64,000 nucleotides of DNA, taken from Bradyrhizobium daqingense (GTDB taxonomy: Bacteria > Pseudomonadota > Alphaproteobacteria > Rhizobiales > Xanthobacteraceae). This document shows positions 1 through 8,050 of the stretch, piece by piece (position 1 is the first letter of the stretch; each line of letters starts with the position of its first letter). The position numbers were made by a program, and so were the translations under genes. The stretch lies in the NCBI RefSeq assembly GCF_021044685.1, contig NZ_CP088014.1, positions 310,001 through 374,000 on the forward strand. Direction: 5' to 3'. The notes under the pieces were generated by a model. The model was not told the origin of the DNA. It ran no database searches and saw only the letters and a list, made by a program, of their open reading frames with translations.

Positions 1-2562
1 CGCTCGCTGCATCGTCGGATCGACGAGACGCGGTCCAACGGCACCGACGGCCAGGTTCTCTCCGGCATCGAACGCGCGCTGTCCGACATCAAGCAGGTGC
101 TGCGCACGCTGACGCCGGCCGAGCAGCTCACCGGCTATGACGAGGCGATCCGCAATCTCGGCGCCAAGCTCGACCTGATCCTGCGCGCCAATGACGATCC
201 CTCGACCGTGCAGCAGCTCGAAGGCGCGATCTCCGCGTTGCGCGCCATCGTCTCCAACGTTGCCTCCAACGAAGCGCTCGCGCGCCTGTCCGAGGACGTG
301 CAGCTGCTGTCGTCCAAGGTCGACCAGATCACCCGCGCCTCCGGCCACAGCGACAGCTTCGCGGTTCTGGAGCAGCGCATCGCGGCGCTCACCGCCGCGC
401 TGGAAACACGCGAGCGGCCGCAGCCGGCCGAGAGCACCGAGCATCTGGAAGCCGCGATCCGGGCGCTGTCGGACCGCTTCGACCGCATGCAGGTCGGCAA
501 CGATTCGGCCTCGACCTTCGCCCATCTCGAGCAGCGCGTCTCCTATCTGCTGGAGCGGATCGAAGCTGCCTCCGATCCGCGCAACGGCAATCTCAGCCGC
601 GTCGAGGACGGGCTGCACGACATCCTCAGGCACCTGGAACGGCAGCAGGCCACCTATTCCGCGCTGGCCGAGAGCCGCAGCTCGGCGCCGCCCGATTCCG
701 GCATGGTCGATCTCGTCAAGCGCGAGCTCTCCGACATCCGCTTCAGCCAGGCCGAGACCAATCGCAGCACCCAGGACTCGCTCGACGCGGTCCATAGCGC
801 GCTCGGCCATGTTGTCGATCGCCTCTCCATGATCGAAGGCGATCTGCGCGCCGTGCGTAGCGCGCCGCCGGCCCCTGCCCCGCAGCCGATGGCGATGCCA
901 ATGGCGGCTCCAATGGAGCCGGCGCCGATGGCGCGCGAGCCACGGCCGCAGGCACAGCAGCCGAAATACGATCCGAAGCCCGAGCTGCCCAATCCCGCCG
1001 CCGCGCAAGCAGCGCAGGCCGCCTTCGTCGCCGCGCCACGCGACTTCCACGCCGCCACCCCGGCCGCACCGCCGCCGGTGCCTGCGGCCCCGCAAGTCGC
1101 GCCGCCCATGCCGCCGCGCGCGATCAGCGAGATCCTGGAGCCGCACACCGCGCCTGCGCGCGCTGCGCTGGCGCCGGAATTGCCGCCGGATCATCCGCTC
1201 GAGCCGGGCACCCGTCCGGGCGGGCGCGCTGCCACGCCGTCGGAGCGCATTGCGGCGTCCGAAAGCGCGATCAGCGACATTCCCGCCGCGCCGAAAGAAC
1301 CGGTGTCGTCGTCGAGCTTCATCGCCGCCGCCCGCCGGGCGGCTCAAGCCGCCGCCGCAGCGCCGCCCGAGAAAGCCGGCCGCGCCGCCAAGGCGTCGGC
1401 GAGAGGTGGCAAAAATAAAGGCCAGGAAGGCGGCTCGACCATCACGTCGAAGATCCGCTCGCTGCTGGTCGGCGCGAGCGTGGTGGTGATCGTGCTCGGC
1501 ACCTTCAAGATGGCGATGAACCTGCTCGACGGCGGCAGCCCGCCGGCGCCGCAGGCGATGCAGAATGTCCCGAGCGACCCGGTATCGCCCGCCCCACCGC
1601 CGCCCCCGGTCGAGACCAAGCCAGCCGCGCCCGAGCAGATCACGCCGTCGATGTCCTCACCGACGCCGATCGGACGGCAGTCGCAGAACAATGCTGCGCC
1701 GGCGCCCGCTCCCACTCCGGGCAACTCGGCCTCGGTCGAGATTCCGCCGGCGCCTGCCGCGGCCCCGCCGCCTGCCTCCAGCGACGTCACCGGCGCGCTG
1801 TCGGGCACGAGCCGAGCCAAGCTCGGCCTCATCCAGGTGCCGCCGAGCGAGAAGCTGCCCGAGGCCATCGGCGGCCCCGCCTTGCGCACCGCCGCGATGA
1901 AGGGCGATGCGACGGCGGCCTACGAGATCGGCATGCGCTTTGCGGAAGGCAAGGGCGTCGCCACCAACTATGACGAAGCCGCCAAATGGTACGACCGCGC
2001 CGCGCAGGCCGGCGTCGTTCCCGCGACCTTCCGCCTCGGCACGCTCTACGAGAAGGGCCTCGGCGTGAAGAAGGACGCCGACATCGCCCGCCGCTACTAC
2101 ACGCAGGCCGCCGAGCGCGGCAACGCCAAGGCGATGCACAATCTCGCGGTGCTCGATGCCGATGGCGGCGGACGCGGCGCCAATTACAAGAGCGCGGCGC
2201 AATGGTTCCGCAAGGCCGCCGATCGCGGCGTCGCCGACAGCCAGTTCAACCTCGGCATCCTCTATGCCCGCGGCATCGGCGTGGAGCAGAACCTCGCCGA
2301 ATCCTACAAATGGTTCAGCCTGGCAGCCGCGCAGGGCGACACCGATGCGCCCGGCAAGCGCGACGACGTCGCCAAGCGTCTCGACTCGCAATCGCTCGCG
2401 GCCGCCAAGCTCGCGATCCAGACCTTCAGCGCCGAGCCGCAGCCCGACGATGCCGTCAACGTCATGACCCCGCCCGGCGGCTGGGACAGCGCGCCGCAGG
2501 CGGCCGCAAAGCCGGCGCCAAAAGCGGTCGCGACCAAGCGCTCGGCTTCCGCGGCGCATTGA
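1..2562 (+). CDS. PodJ-like Sel1-repeat membrane protein (5' truncated)
   Basis: The reading frame is open from base 1, so the N-terminus lies outside the window; a GTG at 97 is internal. The visible part begins with several hundred residues of Glu/Arg/Leu-rich, probably coiled-coil sequence, then a long Pro/Ala-rich linker. A single membrane segment follows (LLVGASVVVIVLGTF, encoded around 1460-1510), then a C-terminal block of about four Sel1 repeats (for example AAYEIGMRFAEGKGV and AMHNLAVLDADGG). This order, coiled coil, Pro-rich linker, one membrane pass, periplasmic Sel1/TPR-like repeats, matches alphaproteobacterial polarity proteins of the PodJ type, which organise cell-pole development. 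Function in this organism is inferred from architecture only. Confidence 0.8.
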   Translation, partial: RSLHRRIDETRSNGTDGQVLSGIERALSDIKQVLRTLTPAEQLTGYDEAIRNLGAKLDLILRANDDPSTVQQLEGAISALRAIVSNVASNEALARLSEDVQLLSSKVDQITRASGHSDSFAVLEQRIAALTAALETRERPQPAESTEHLEAAIRALSDRFDRMQVGNDSASTFAHLEQRVSYLLERIEAASDPRNGNLSRVEDGLHDILRHLERQQATYSALAESRSSAPPDSGMVDLVKRELSDIRFSQAETNRSTQDSLDAVHSALGHVVDRLSMIEGDLRAVRSAPPAPAPQPMAMPMAAPMEPAPMAREPRPQAQQPKYDPKPELPNPAAAQAAQAAFVAAPRDFHAATPAAPPPVPAAPQVAPPMPPRAISEILEPHTAPARAALAPELPPDHPLEPGTRPGGRAATPSERIAASESAISDIPAAPKEPVSSSSFIAAARRAAQAAAAAPPEKAGRAAKASARGGKNKGQEGGSTITSKIRSLLVGASVVVIVLGTFKMAMNLLDGGSPPAPQAMQNVPSDPVSPAPPPPPVETKPAAPEQITPSMSSPTPIGRQSQNNAAPAPAPTPGNSASVEIPPAPAAAPPPASSDVTGALSGTSRAKLGLIQVPPSEKLPEAIGGPALRTAAMKGDATAAYEIGMRFAEGKGVATNYDEAAKWYDRAAQAGVVPATFRLGTLYEKGLGVKKDADIARRYYTQAAERGNAKAMHNLAVLDADGGGRGANYKSAAQWFRKAADRGVADSQFNLGILYARGIGVEQNLAESYKWFSLAAAQGDTDAPGKRDDVAKRLDSQSLAAAKLAIQTFSAEPQPDDAVNVMTPPGGWDSAPQAAAKPAPKAVATKRSASAAH

Positions 2563-2572
2563 TCCCTTCTCG

Positions 2573-2686
2573 CTCCTCATGGTGAGGAGCGCGCTCCAGC
2601 GCGCGTCTCGAACCATGCAGGCGTGGCTGCCGATCCGGGCCTCGCCCTTCGAGACGCCTGCTGCGCAGGCTCCTCAGGGTGAGGAG
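2573..2686. repeat. Dispersed palindromic repeat, family A
   Basis: Two facing hairpins: a left one around GGTGAGGAGCGCGC / GCGCGCGTCTCGAA and a right one CCTTCGAGACGCCTGCTGCG / CAGGCTCCTCAGGGTGAGGA. The same design recurs at 15948-16079 and 22826-22931. It sits just after a stop codon and has no ORF of its own. Confidence 0.8.
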
Positions 2687-2833
2687 ATAATATCCTGCTG
2701 GATCACTCATTCACCACGCCCGAAATTCCCGGTCCCTCATCGCGCCGAATTCCGCTATTGAGGGACGCGGCAATCGTTCCGCTTCCCGCGAGCATTCCGC
2801 GTTAGTCGATCCGTCCCGCCGGCGCGTGGTTCA

Positions 2834-3751
2834 ATGCAGCTTTACCTTCCGATCGCCGATCTTCCGGTCAATGTCTTCCTGGTGCTCGCCATGGGCGCCG
2901 CGGTCGGCTTCGTGTCCGGCATGTTCGGGATCGGCGGCGGCTTCCTGATGACGCCGCTTCTGATCTTCATCGGCATCACGCCGGCGGTCGCGGTCGCCTC
3001 GGTCGCCAGCCACATCGCGGCCTCCTCCTTTTCGGGCGCACTCTCCTACTGGCGGCGGCGTGCGATCGATCCGGCGCTGGCGAGCGTTCTCTTGTGCGGC
3101 GGCGTGACCGGGACGACGCTGGGCGTGTGGACCTTCACCCAGCTTCGCGCGCTCGGGCAGCTCGACCTCATGATCGCGCTGTCTTACGTCGTGCTGCTCA
3201 CCACCGTGGGCAGCCTGATGTTCTCCGAAGGCCTGCGCGCCCTGATGCGGACAAGGCGCGGCGCGCTGCCGCCGCGCCGCACCCACAATTGGATCCACGG
3301 CCTGCCGCTGAAGATGCGGTTCAAGCGCTCCAAGATCTATCTGTCGGTGATCCCGGTCGTCATCGTCGGCACAATCATCGGCTTCATCGGCGCCATCATG
3401 GGCATCGGCGGCGGCTTCATCCTGGTGCCGATCATGATCTATCTGCTGCGGGTGCCGACCTCGACCGTGATCGGGACCTCGATGGTCCTGACCGTCGTCA
3501 CCATGCTGTTCGCGACCATGCTGCACGCCGTGACCAATCATCTCGTCGATGCCGTGCTGGCGCTGATCCTGATGGTCGGCGGCGTCACCGGCGCGCAGTT
3601 CGGCGCAAGGGCCGGCCAGAAGATCCGCGGCGAGCAGCTGCGGCTGCTGCTCGGGCTTCTGATCCTCTCGGTCGGAATCCGCTTCGCGGTCGAGCTGGTG
3701 ATCCGCCCCGCGGACCTCTTCACCATCCGTGAGCTGGGGGTGACCGGATGA
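2834..3751 (+). CDS. TauE/SafE-family sulfite/organosulfur exporter
   Basis: A 305-residue polytopic membrane protein with about eight hydrophobic helices. It shows the internal duplication of the TauE/SafE family: GIGGGFLMTP near residue 38 is repeated as GIGGGFILVP near residue 195. Members export sulfite, sulfoacetate or similar anions; the substrate here is unknown. The stop codon overlaps the start of the next gene (ATGA), so the two are almost certainly co-translated. No strong Shine-Dalgarno is visible before this ATG. Confidence 0.88.
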   Translation: MQLYLPIADLPVNVFLVLAMGAAVGFVSGMFGIGGGFLMTPLLIFIGITPAVAVASVASHIAASSFSGALSYWRRRAIDPALASVLLCGGVTGTTLGVWTFTQLRALGQLDLMIALSYVVLLTTVGSLMFSEGLRALMRTRRGALPPRRTHNWIHGLPLKMRFKRSKIYLSVIPVVIVGTIIGFIGAIMGIGGGFILVPIMIYLLRVPTSTVIGTSMVLTVVTMLFATMLHAVTNHLVDAVLALILMVGGVTGAQFGARAGQKIRGEQLRLLLGLLILSVGIRFAVELVIRPADLFTIRELGVTG

Positions 3752-4518
3752 CGCGCGTGCTTCTGGCAGCTCTTCTCGTTCTTCTGGTCTGCGGCGCAGC
3801 GCGCGCCGAGCGGCTGATCGTGTCGGTCTCCAACCACCGCGTCACCGTGACGCCGAACTATTCCGGCGAGGAGCTGGTGCTGTTCGGCTCGGTCGAGAAG
3901 GATGCGTCCACGCCGGCCGATCGAACCAATTACGATCTCGTCGTCACCGTGATGGGCCCGCGCGCCGACATGGTGACGCGGCGGAAGGAACGCACCTTCG
4001 GCATCTGGATCAACACCGACTACCGCCAGTTCCTGGAGGTGCCGAGCTATCTGGCGCTGTTCGCCAACCGTCCCTTCGATGCCATCACCTCGCCCGAGGT
4101 CGCGCGGCGGCAGCAGATCGGGCTCAACAACGTGCTGCTGACCCAGCGCGTCAGCGGCGACTATGCCGACGTGGTGCCGAACGATGCATTCCGCTCCGCC
4201 TTCATCCGCCTGCGCACCCAGCGCGGGCTCTATCGCGAGGATGCGGGCGCCGTGACGTTCCTGACGCCGACGCTGTTCCGCACCGGCATTCCGCTGCCGG
4301 GCGAGGTGCCGATCGGCACCTATGAGGTCGAGATCAAGCTGTTTGCCAACGGTGCGTTCATCGGCAAGACCGAGACCGCGTTCGAGATCGTCAAGATCGG
4401 CTTCGAGCAGTTCGTCGCCACCAGCGCGCGCCACCACGGCCTGCTCTACGGCCTCGCCACGGTGGCGATGGCGCTGATGTCGGGATGGATGGCGTCGATC
4501 GTGTTCAGGAAGGATTAG
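3748..4518 (+). CDS. TIGR02186-family membrane-anchored periplasmic protein
   Basis: A 256-residue protein with a Sec-type signal peptide (LLAALLVLLVCGAARA), a beta-rich periplasmic domain and a C-terminal membrane helix (LYGLATVAMALMSGWMASIV) ending in a short basic cytosolic tail. This arrangement and its 4-bp overlap with an upstream TauE/SafE gene are typical of the TIGR02186 family, which is regularly encoded beside such exporters. It is probably an accessory subunit of the exporter; no biochemical role can be read from the sequence. Confidence 0.8.
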   Translation: MTRVLLAALLVLLVCGAARAERLIVSVSNHRVTVTPNYSGEELVLFGSVEKDASTPADRTNYDLVVTVMGPRADMVTRRKERTFGIWINTDYRQFLEVPSYLALFANRPFDAITSPEVARRQQIGLNNVLLTQRVSGDYADVVPNDAFRSAFIRLRTQRGLYREDAGAVTFLTPTLFRTGIPLPGEVPIGTYEVEIKLFANGAFIGKTETAFEIVKIGFEQFVATSARHHGLLYGLATVAMALMSGWMASIVFRKD

Positions 4519-4557
4519 CCGCCGTCCGTCATTGCGGGGGGCGAACCACTCACTCAC

Positions 4558-4642
4558 CGTCATGGCCGGGCTTGACCCGGCCATCCACGTTTTTGTCGCC
4601 GCACTAAGAACGTGGATGCCCGGGACAAGCCCGGGCATGACG
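4558..4642. repeat. Dispersed palindromic repeat, family B
   Basis: CGTCATGGCCGGGCTTGACC / GGCCATCCACG faces CGTGGATGCCCGGGACAAGC / CCGGGCATGACG. Variants recur at 10692, 13086, 20993, 23989 and 25015, always between genes. Several can be misread as protein starts of the type MAGLVPAIH. Confidence 0.85.
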
Positions 4643-4668
4643 GAGAAGGGAGTACGCGGCGGTCCACC

Positions 4669-5442
4669 TCACGGCGCTTCGACCACCGTCGGCACGCCCG
4701 GCTCCAGCAGGCGCAGCCGTGTCCCGAAGCCGAGCACGTCGAAGGTCTTGCGCAGGTCCTCGCCGTTCTGGCGGAAATGCGCCCAGCCTTCGGTGTGCAC
4801 CGGCACGATCATCGCATCGGGGAAGGCGCGCGCGGTCTCGATGGTGTCGTTGGTGTCCATGGTGAGATGGAACGGGCCGCGCGTTTGCGCCGCGCCCGCG
4901 AAAGGCAGCACCACGCCGCATTTGAAGCGGCGCGCGACTTCGGCGACGCCGTCGAACCAGGTGGTGTCGCCGCTGATATAGACCGGACGCGTGTCCTTGC
5001 GGCTCGACGCCACCACGAAGCCGATGACGTCGCCCGACAGCGGCTCGATGCCGGCCGGGCCATGGCGCGCCGGCGTTGCGGTGATGGTCAGCGAATTGCC
5101 GTCACCATCCCTCAGCTTCGCGGTGTCCCAGGGCGCGAGGCCCTCGATATGACCGCCGAGGCGCCTTGCGCCCATCTCGGTCGTGAACACGCGCTTGACC
5201 GTGAAGAGATATTCGCGGCCGGAATTGTCGAGATTGTCGGAGTGCTGGTCGTGGCTGAGCAGCACCGCATCGACCGGGCCGATCGCATCGGGCCGCATGG
5301 CAGGCCCGATCGTCTTCTCCAGCTTCACATGCGGCAGCTGATAGGCGCCGGGCGCATCGAAGGTCGGGTCGGTGAGCAGGCGGAAGCCGTCGATCTCGAT
5401 CAGCGCGGTGGGGCCGCCGATCAACGTGATGGAAACGGGCAT
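4669..5442 (-). CDS. MBL-fold metallo-hydrolase (UlaG/COG2220-like)
   Basis: A 257-residue metallo-beta-lactamase-fold protein of the COG2220 type. The metal loop reads SHDQHSDNLD instead of the canonical HxHxDH; HDHHxDNLD-like loops occur in a subgroup of this family, so the site may still bind metal but lacks the usual second and last His. ISGDTTWF and PVHTEGWAHF fit later metal-ligand regions. The gene lies 12 bp downstream of a DMT transporter gene on the same strand and is probably in its transcription unit. Substrate unknown. Confidence 0.8.
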   Translation of the reverse strand: MPVSITLIGGPTALIEIDGFRLLTDPTFDAPGAYQLPHVKLEKTIGPAMRPDAIGPVDAVLLSHDQHSDNLDNSGREYLFTVKRVFTTEMGARRLGGHIEGLAPWDTAKLRDGDGNSLTITATPARHGPAGIEPLSGDVIGFVVASSRKDTRPVYISGDTTWFDGVAEVARRFKCGVVLPFAGAAQTRGPFHLTMDTNDTIETARAFPDAMIVPVHTEGWAHFRQNGEDLRKTFDVLGFGTRLRLLEPGVPTVVEAP

Positions 5443-5454
5443 GACAAACTCCTG

Positions 5455-6366
5455 TTACGAGACGCGCTTTGCGGGGCGCGTCACCAGATAGATGCCGAGC
5501 GCCACCGGAATGATGCCGAGCAGATCGCGGGCCTCGACATGCTCGCCGAGCACGAGGAATGCGAACAGCATGCCGAGCGGCGGCATCAGGAAATGATAGG
5601 CGCTTGCGGCGGTGGCGCCACACACTTTCAGGAGATGAAACCAGAGCCAATAGGCGAGGATCGAGCCGCCAAGCACCAGGAAGGCGAAGGCGCCGATCAG
5701 GCCCGGCGTAAAGTCGATCGCGTGGATGTCGGCGAAGGTGAATGCGATCGGCGCGAGCACGATGCCCGCGGCGAGATTCTGCACGCCGTTGCCGATCCAC
5801 AGCGATCCCTTCGGCGCGAGCAGCTTGAACAGGATGGTGCCGGCGACGATGGACGCGAGCGAGGCCAGCGTGAAGACGATGCCGTGCAGGCTGTCGGTGC
5901 CGACAGAGAGACGGTGCCACACGATCGCGGTCACGCCGATGATGCCGAGCAACAGGCCGCTCGCCTTGCGCCAGGTCATGCCTTCGCCGAGCAGAAGCGC
6001 GGCCAGCGCCGCCGTGAACACCGGATTGGCCGAGACGATCAGGCCGCCGAGGCCGGCGGAGACCGTTTGCAGGCCGGTGTAGCCGAGCCCGAGATAGAGC
6101 GCGTTGTTGGCGATGCCGATCACCGCGAAGATCGCGACATCGCGCCAGGACAATGACCAGCTGTCGCCGCGGACGAGCGTGGCACCGAGGATCAGGACGC
6201 CGGCCAGCGAGAAGCGCGCCGCGAGCAGGATCAGCGGCGGGCAATGGGTGACGCCGATCTTGCCGGCGACGAAGGCGTAGCTCCAGAGCAGGCAAAACAG
6301 GCCGATGGCAAGTGGCAACGTGTTGAAGCGGCTGCGGGGAACGGGGAGCGACGGCGCGAGCGACAT
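5455..6366 (-). CDS. EamA/DMT-family transporter
   Basis: A 303-residue inner-membrane protein with about ten hydrophobic helices in two homologous EamA halves (GLGGLIVSANPVFTAALAAL in the first, SAYHFLMPPLGMLFAFLVLG in the second). Members export metabolites or amino acids. It is divergent from the LysR gene beginning at 6466, which is the usual arrangement for a regulator and the exporter it controls. The MBL-fold gene follows closely downstream. Confidence 0.87.
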   Translation of the reverse strand: MSLAPSLPVPRSRFNTLPLAIGLFCLLWSYAFVAGKIGVTHCPPLILLAARFSLAGVLILGATLVRGDSWSLSWRDVAIFAVIGIANNALYLGLGYTGLQTVSAGLGGLIVSANPVFTAALAALLLGEGMTWRKASGLLLGIIGVTAIVWHRLSVGTDSLHGIVFTLASLASIVAGTILFKLLAPKGSLWIGNGVQNLAAGIVLAPIAFTFADIHAIDFTPGLIGAFAFLVLGGSILAYWLWFHLLKVCGATAASAYHFLMPPLGMLFAFLVLGEHVEARDLLGIIPVALGIYLVTRPAKRVS

Positions 6367-6465
6367 GAGGGCATTCTCCTGGAGCCCTCGATCTAGGGAG
6401 GCGGCTTGTCATTTGGAAATTAAATGATTAACCTTCGATCAGTGGATTTTCGAATGGAGGCTGAT

Positions 6466-7329
6466 ATGCTCGATCTCGAGCTGCTGCGCAGCTTCGTCTC
6501 GGTGGTGGAGGCCGGCGGCTTCACCCGCGCCGGCGCGCGCATCCACCGCACGCAATCGACCGTGAGCCAGCAGATCAAGCGGCTGGAGGAGGATGTCGGA
6601 CAGGTGCTGCTGCATCGCGACGGCAAGGACGTGCGTCCGACCGAAGCCGGCGAGCGGCTACTGTCCTATGCGCGGCGGCTGCTCTCGCTCGCGGAGGAAG
6701 CGCGCGACGTGCTGCGCCAGCCGGGCGGCGAAGGTGCGATCCGGCTCGGCATCCCCGAGGATTTCGCGGCCTACCGGCTGACGAAACTGCTGGGCGCGTT
6801 CTCGCGCTCGCATCCGCGGTTGCGGCTCGACGTGCGCGCCGACCAGAGCAAGCATCTCGCCCGCGATCTCGAGCGCGGCGAGCTCGACCTTGCGCTGTAC
6901 AAGCGCGAGGCCGGCGCAAAAGACGCGATTGCGGTGTGGCCGGAGCGGGTGCACTGGGTCACCAGCAAGAGCCATCCGGTCGACGTCAACGTGCCGTCCG
7001 TGCCGCTGATCGGGTTTCCGCTCGGCTGCATCTACCGGGCCGGCGCCATCCACGCACTGGAAAGCGCGGGCCGTGCCTGGCACACCGCCTACACGTCATC
7101 GAGTCTCTCCGGCATCCAGGCCGCGGTCGCCGCCGGCATGGGGCTGAGCATATTATCAGAGATGGCAATCCAGTCCGACCATCGCGTGCTGACCGCCAAG
7201 GACGGCTTTGCGCCGATCAATAAGACCGAGGTGGCGTTGATGGCGTCGCCGGATGCAGGCCCGGCGACGCTGCGGCTGGCCGAGCGCCTCGCCGAATTCT
7301 GCGACAACGTCCAGACGAAGGCGGCTTAA
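6466..7329 (+). CDS. LysR-family transcriptional regulator
   Basis: 287 residues. The N-terminus MLDLELLRSFVSVVEAGGFT opens a winged HTH (RAGARIHRTQSTVSQQIKRL), followed by a periplasmic-binding-like effector domain. I start it at 6466, because GGAGG lies at a good distance before this ATG and the family begins exactly here; the ATG at 6424 would add 14 unrelated residues. The ~100-bp gap to the divergent transporter should hold the shared promoter and operator. Its stop overlaps the stop of the convergent pdeM. Confidence 0.9.
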   Translation: MLDLELLRSFVSVVEAGGFTRAGARIHRTQSTVSQQIKRLEEDVGQVLLHRDGKDVRPTEAGERLLSYARRLLSLAEEARDVLRQPGGEGAIRLGIPEDFAAYRLTKLLGAFSRSHPRLRLDVRADQSKHLARDLERGELDLALYKREAGAKDAIAVWPERVHWVTSKSHPVDVNVPSVPLIGFPLGCIYRAGAIHALESAGRAWHTAYTSSSLSGIQAAVAAGMGLSILSEMAIQSDHRVLTAKDGFAPINKTEVALMASPDAGPATLRLAERLAEFCDNVQTKAA

Positions 7330-8036
7330 TAACAGCGCGACGCGGCGATGGCGTGGACGCGGCGGTCGCCGAGCAGGTGCGCGACGAAGCCGTTCTTCGG
7401 AAAGATTTTTCCAAACGCGGCATCGCGGATGCTGAGGCCGCCGGCATAGGCGCCGAAGGCAGGCATCACGGCCCGCATCCCGTCGGACGCAAAGCAGCGG
7501 CGCTCCATCGAACGGCCGCGCGCGGAGACGCGGGCCTTGGGATGCAGATGGCCGGCGATCTCGCCATGCGCGCCTGTCGGCTCGTGGCGGAACGTGATCG
7601 GGCCGATCGCGACTTCCTCGGCGACGGTACCGCCGAGATCGCGCGGCAGCATGGGATCGTGATTGCCGGAGATCCAGATCCAGTCGCGGCCCGACTGGAG
7701 CGCGGCGACGGCGTCGCGATCCTCTGCCGACAACCGCTCATGCGCGCTACGATCATGAAAACTGTCGCCGAGCGCGATGACGGTGCGCGGGTTATGGCGG
7801 GAGATGACAGCAGCGAGACGGCCAAGCGTTGCCAGCGTGTCGTAAGGCGGCAGCAGCACGCCGCGCATGGCGAAGCTGGAACCTTTTTCGAGATGCAGGT
7901 CGGAGACGACGAGCAGGCGCTGCTCCTCCCAGAACAGCGCGCCGGAGAGGTCGGCCGCGAACGTCACTTCGTTGATGGTGACGCTGGAAACGCGCATGTC
8001 CTCGACATCTCCCGAAATCAGCGCGCCTGCCGTCAC
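7326..8036 (-). CDS. pdeM: Ligase-associated DNA-damage-response endonuclease PdeM
   Basis: A calcineurin-like metallophosphoesterase, about 220-236 residues. All metal motifs are present: SDLHLEKGSSFA, ALGDSFHD, ISGNHDP and GHLHPKA. The start may be internal, at MRVSSVTINEV, where family similarity begins. PdeM-type enzymes are encoded beside a large Lhr-like helicase, a beta-CASP exonuclease and an ATP-dependent ligase. Here the helicase is immediately upstream (14 bp) and the other two lie at 13.2-15.9 kb on the other strand. Confidence 0.9.
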   Translation of the reverse strand: MTAGALISGDVEDMRVSSVTINEVTFAADLSGALFWEEQRLLVVSDLHLEKGSSFAMRGVLLPPYDTLATLGRLAAVISRHNPRTVIALGDSFHDRSAHERLSAEDRDAVAALQSGRDWIWISGNHDPMLPRDLGGTVAEEVAIGPITFRHEPTGAHGEIAGHLHPKARVSARGRSMERRCFASDGMRAVMPAFGAYAGGLSIRDAAFGKIFPKNGFVAHLLGDRRVHAIAASRCY

Positions 8037-8050
8037 GTCGAAACCTGCCT

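Noticed and set aside
4612..6156. A 514-codon open frame on the plus strand
   Set aside because: It is the antisense of the metallo-hydrolase and DMT genes; the Arg/His/Asp-rich sequence is typical of high-GC shadow frames.
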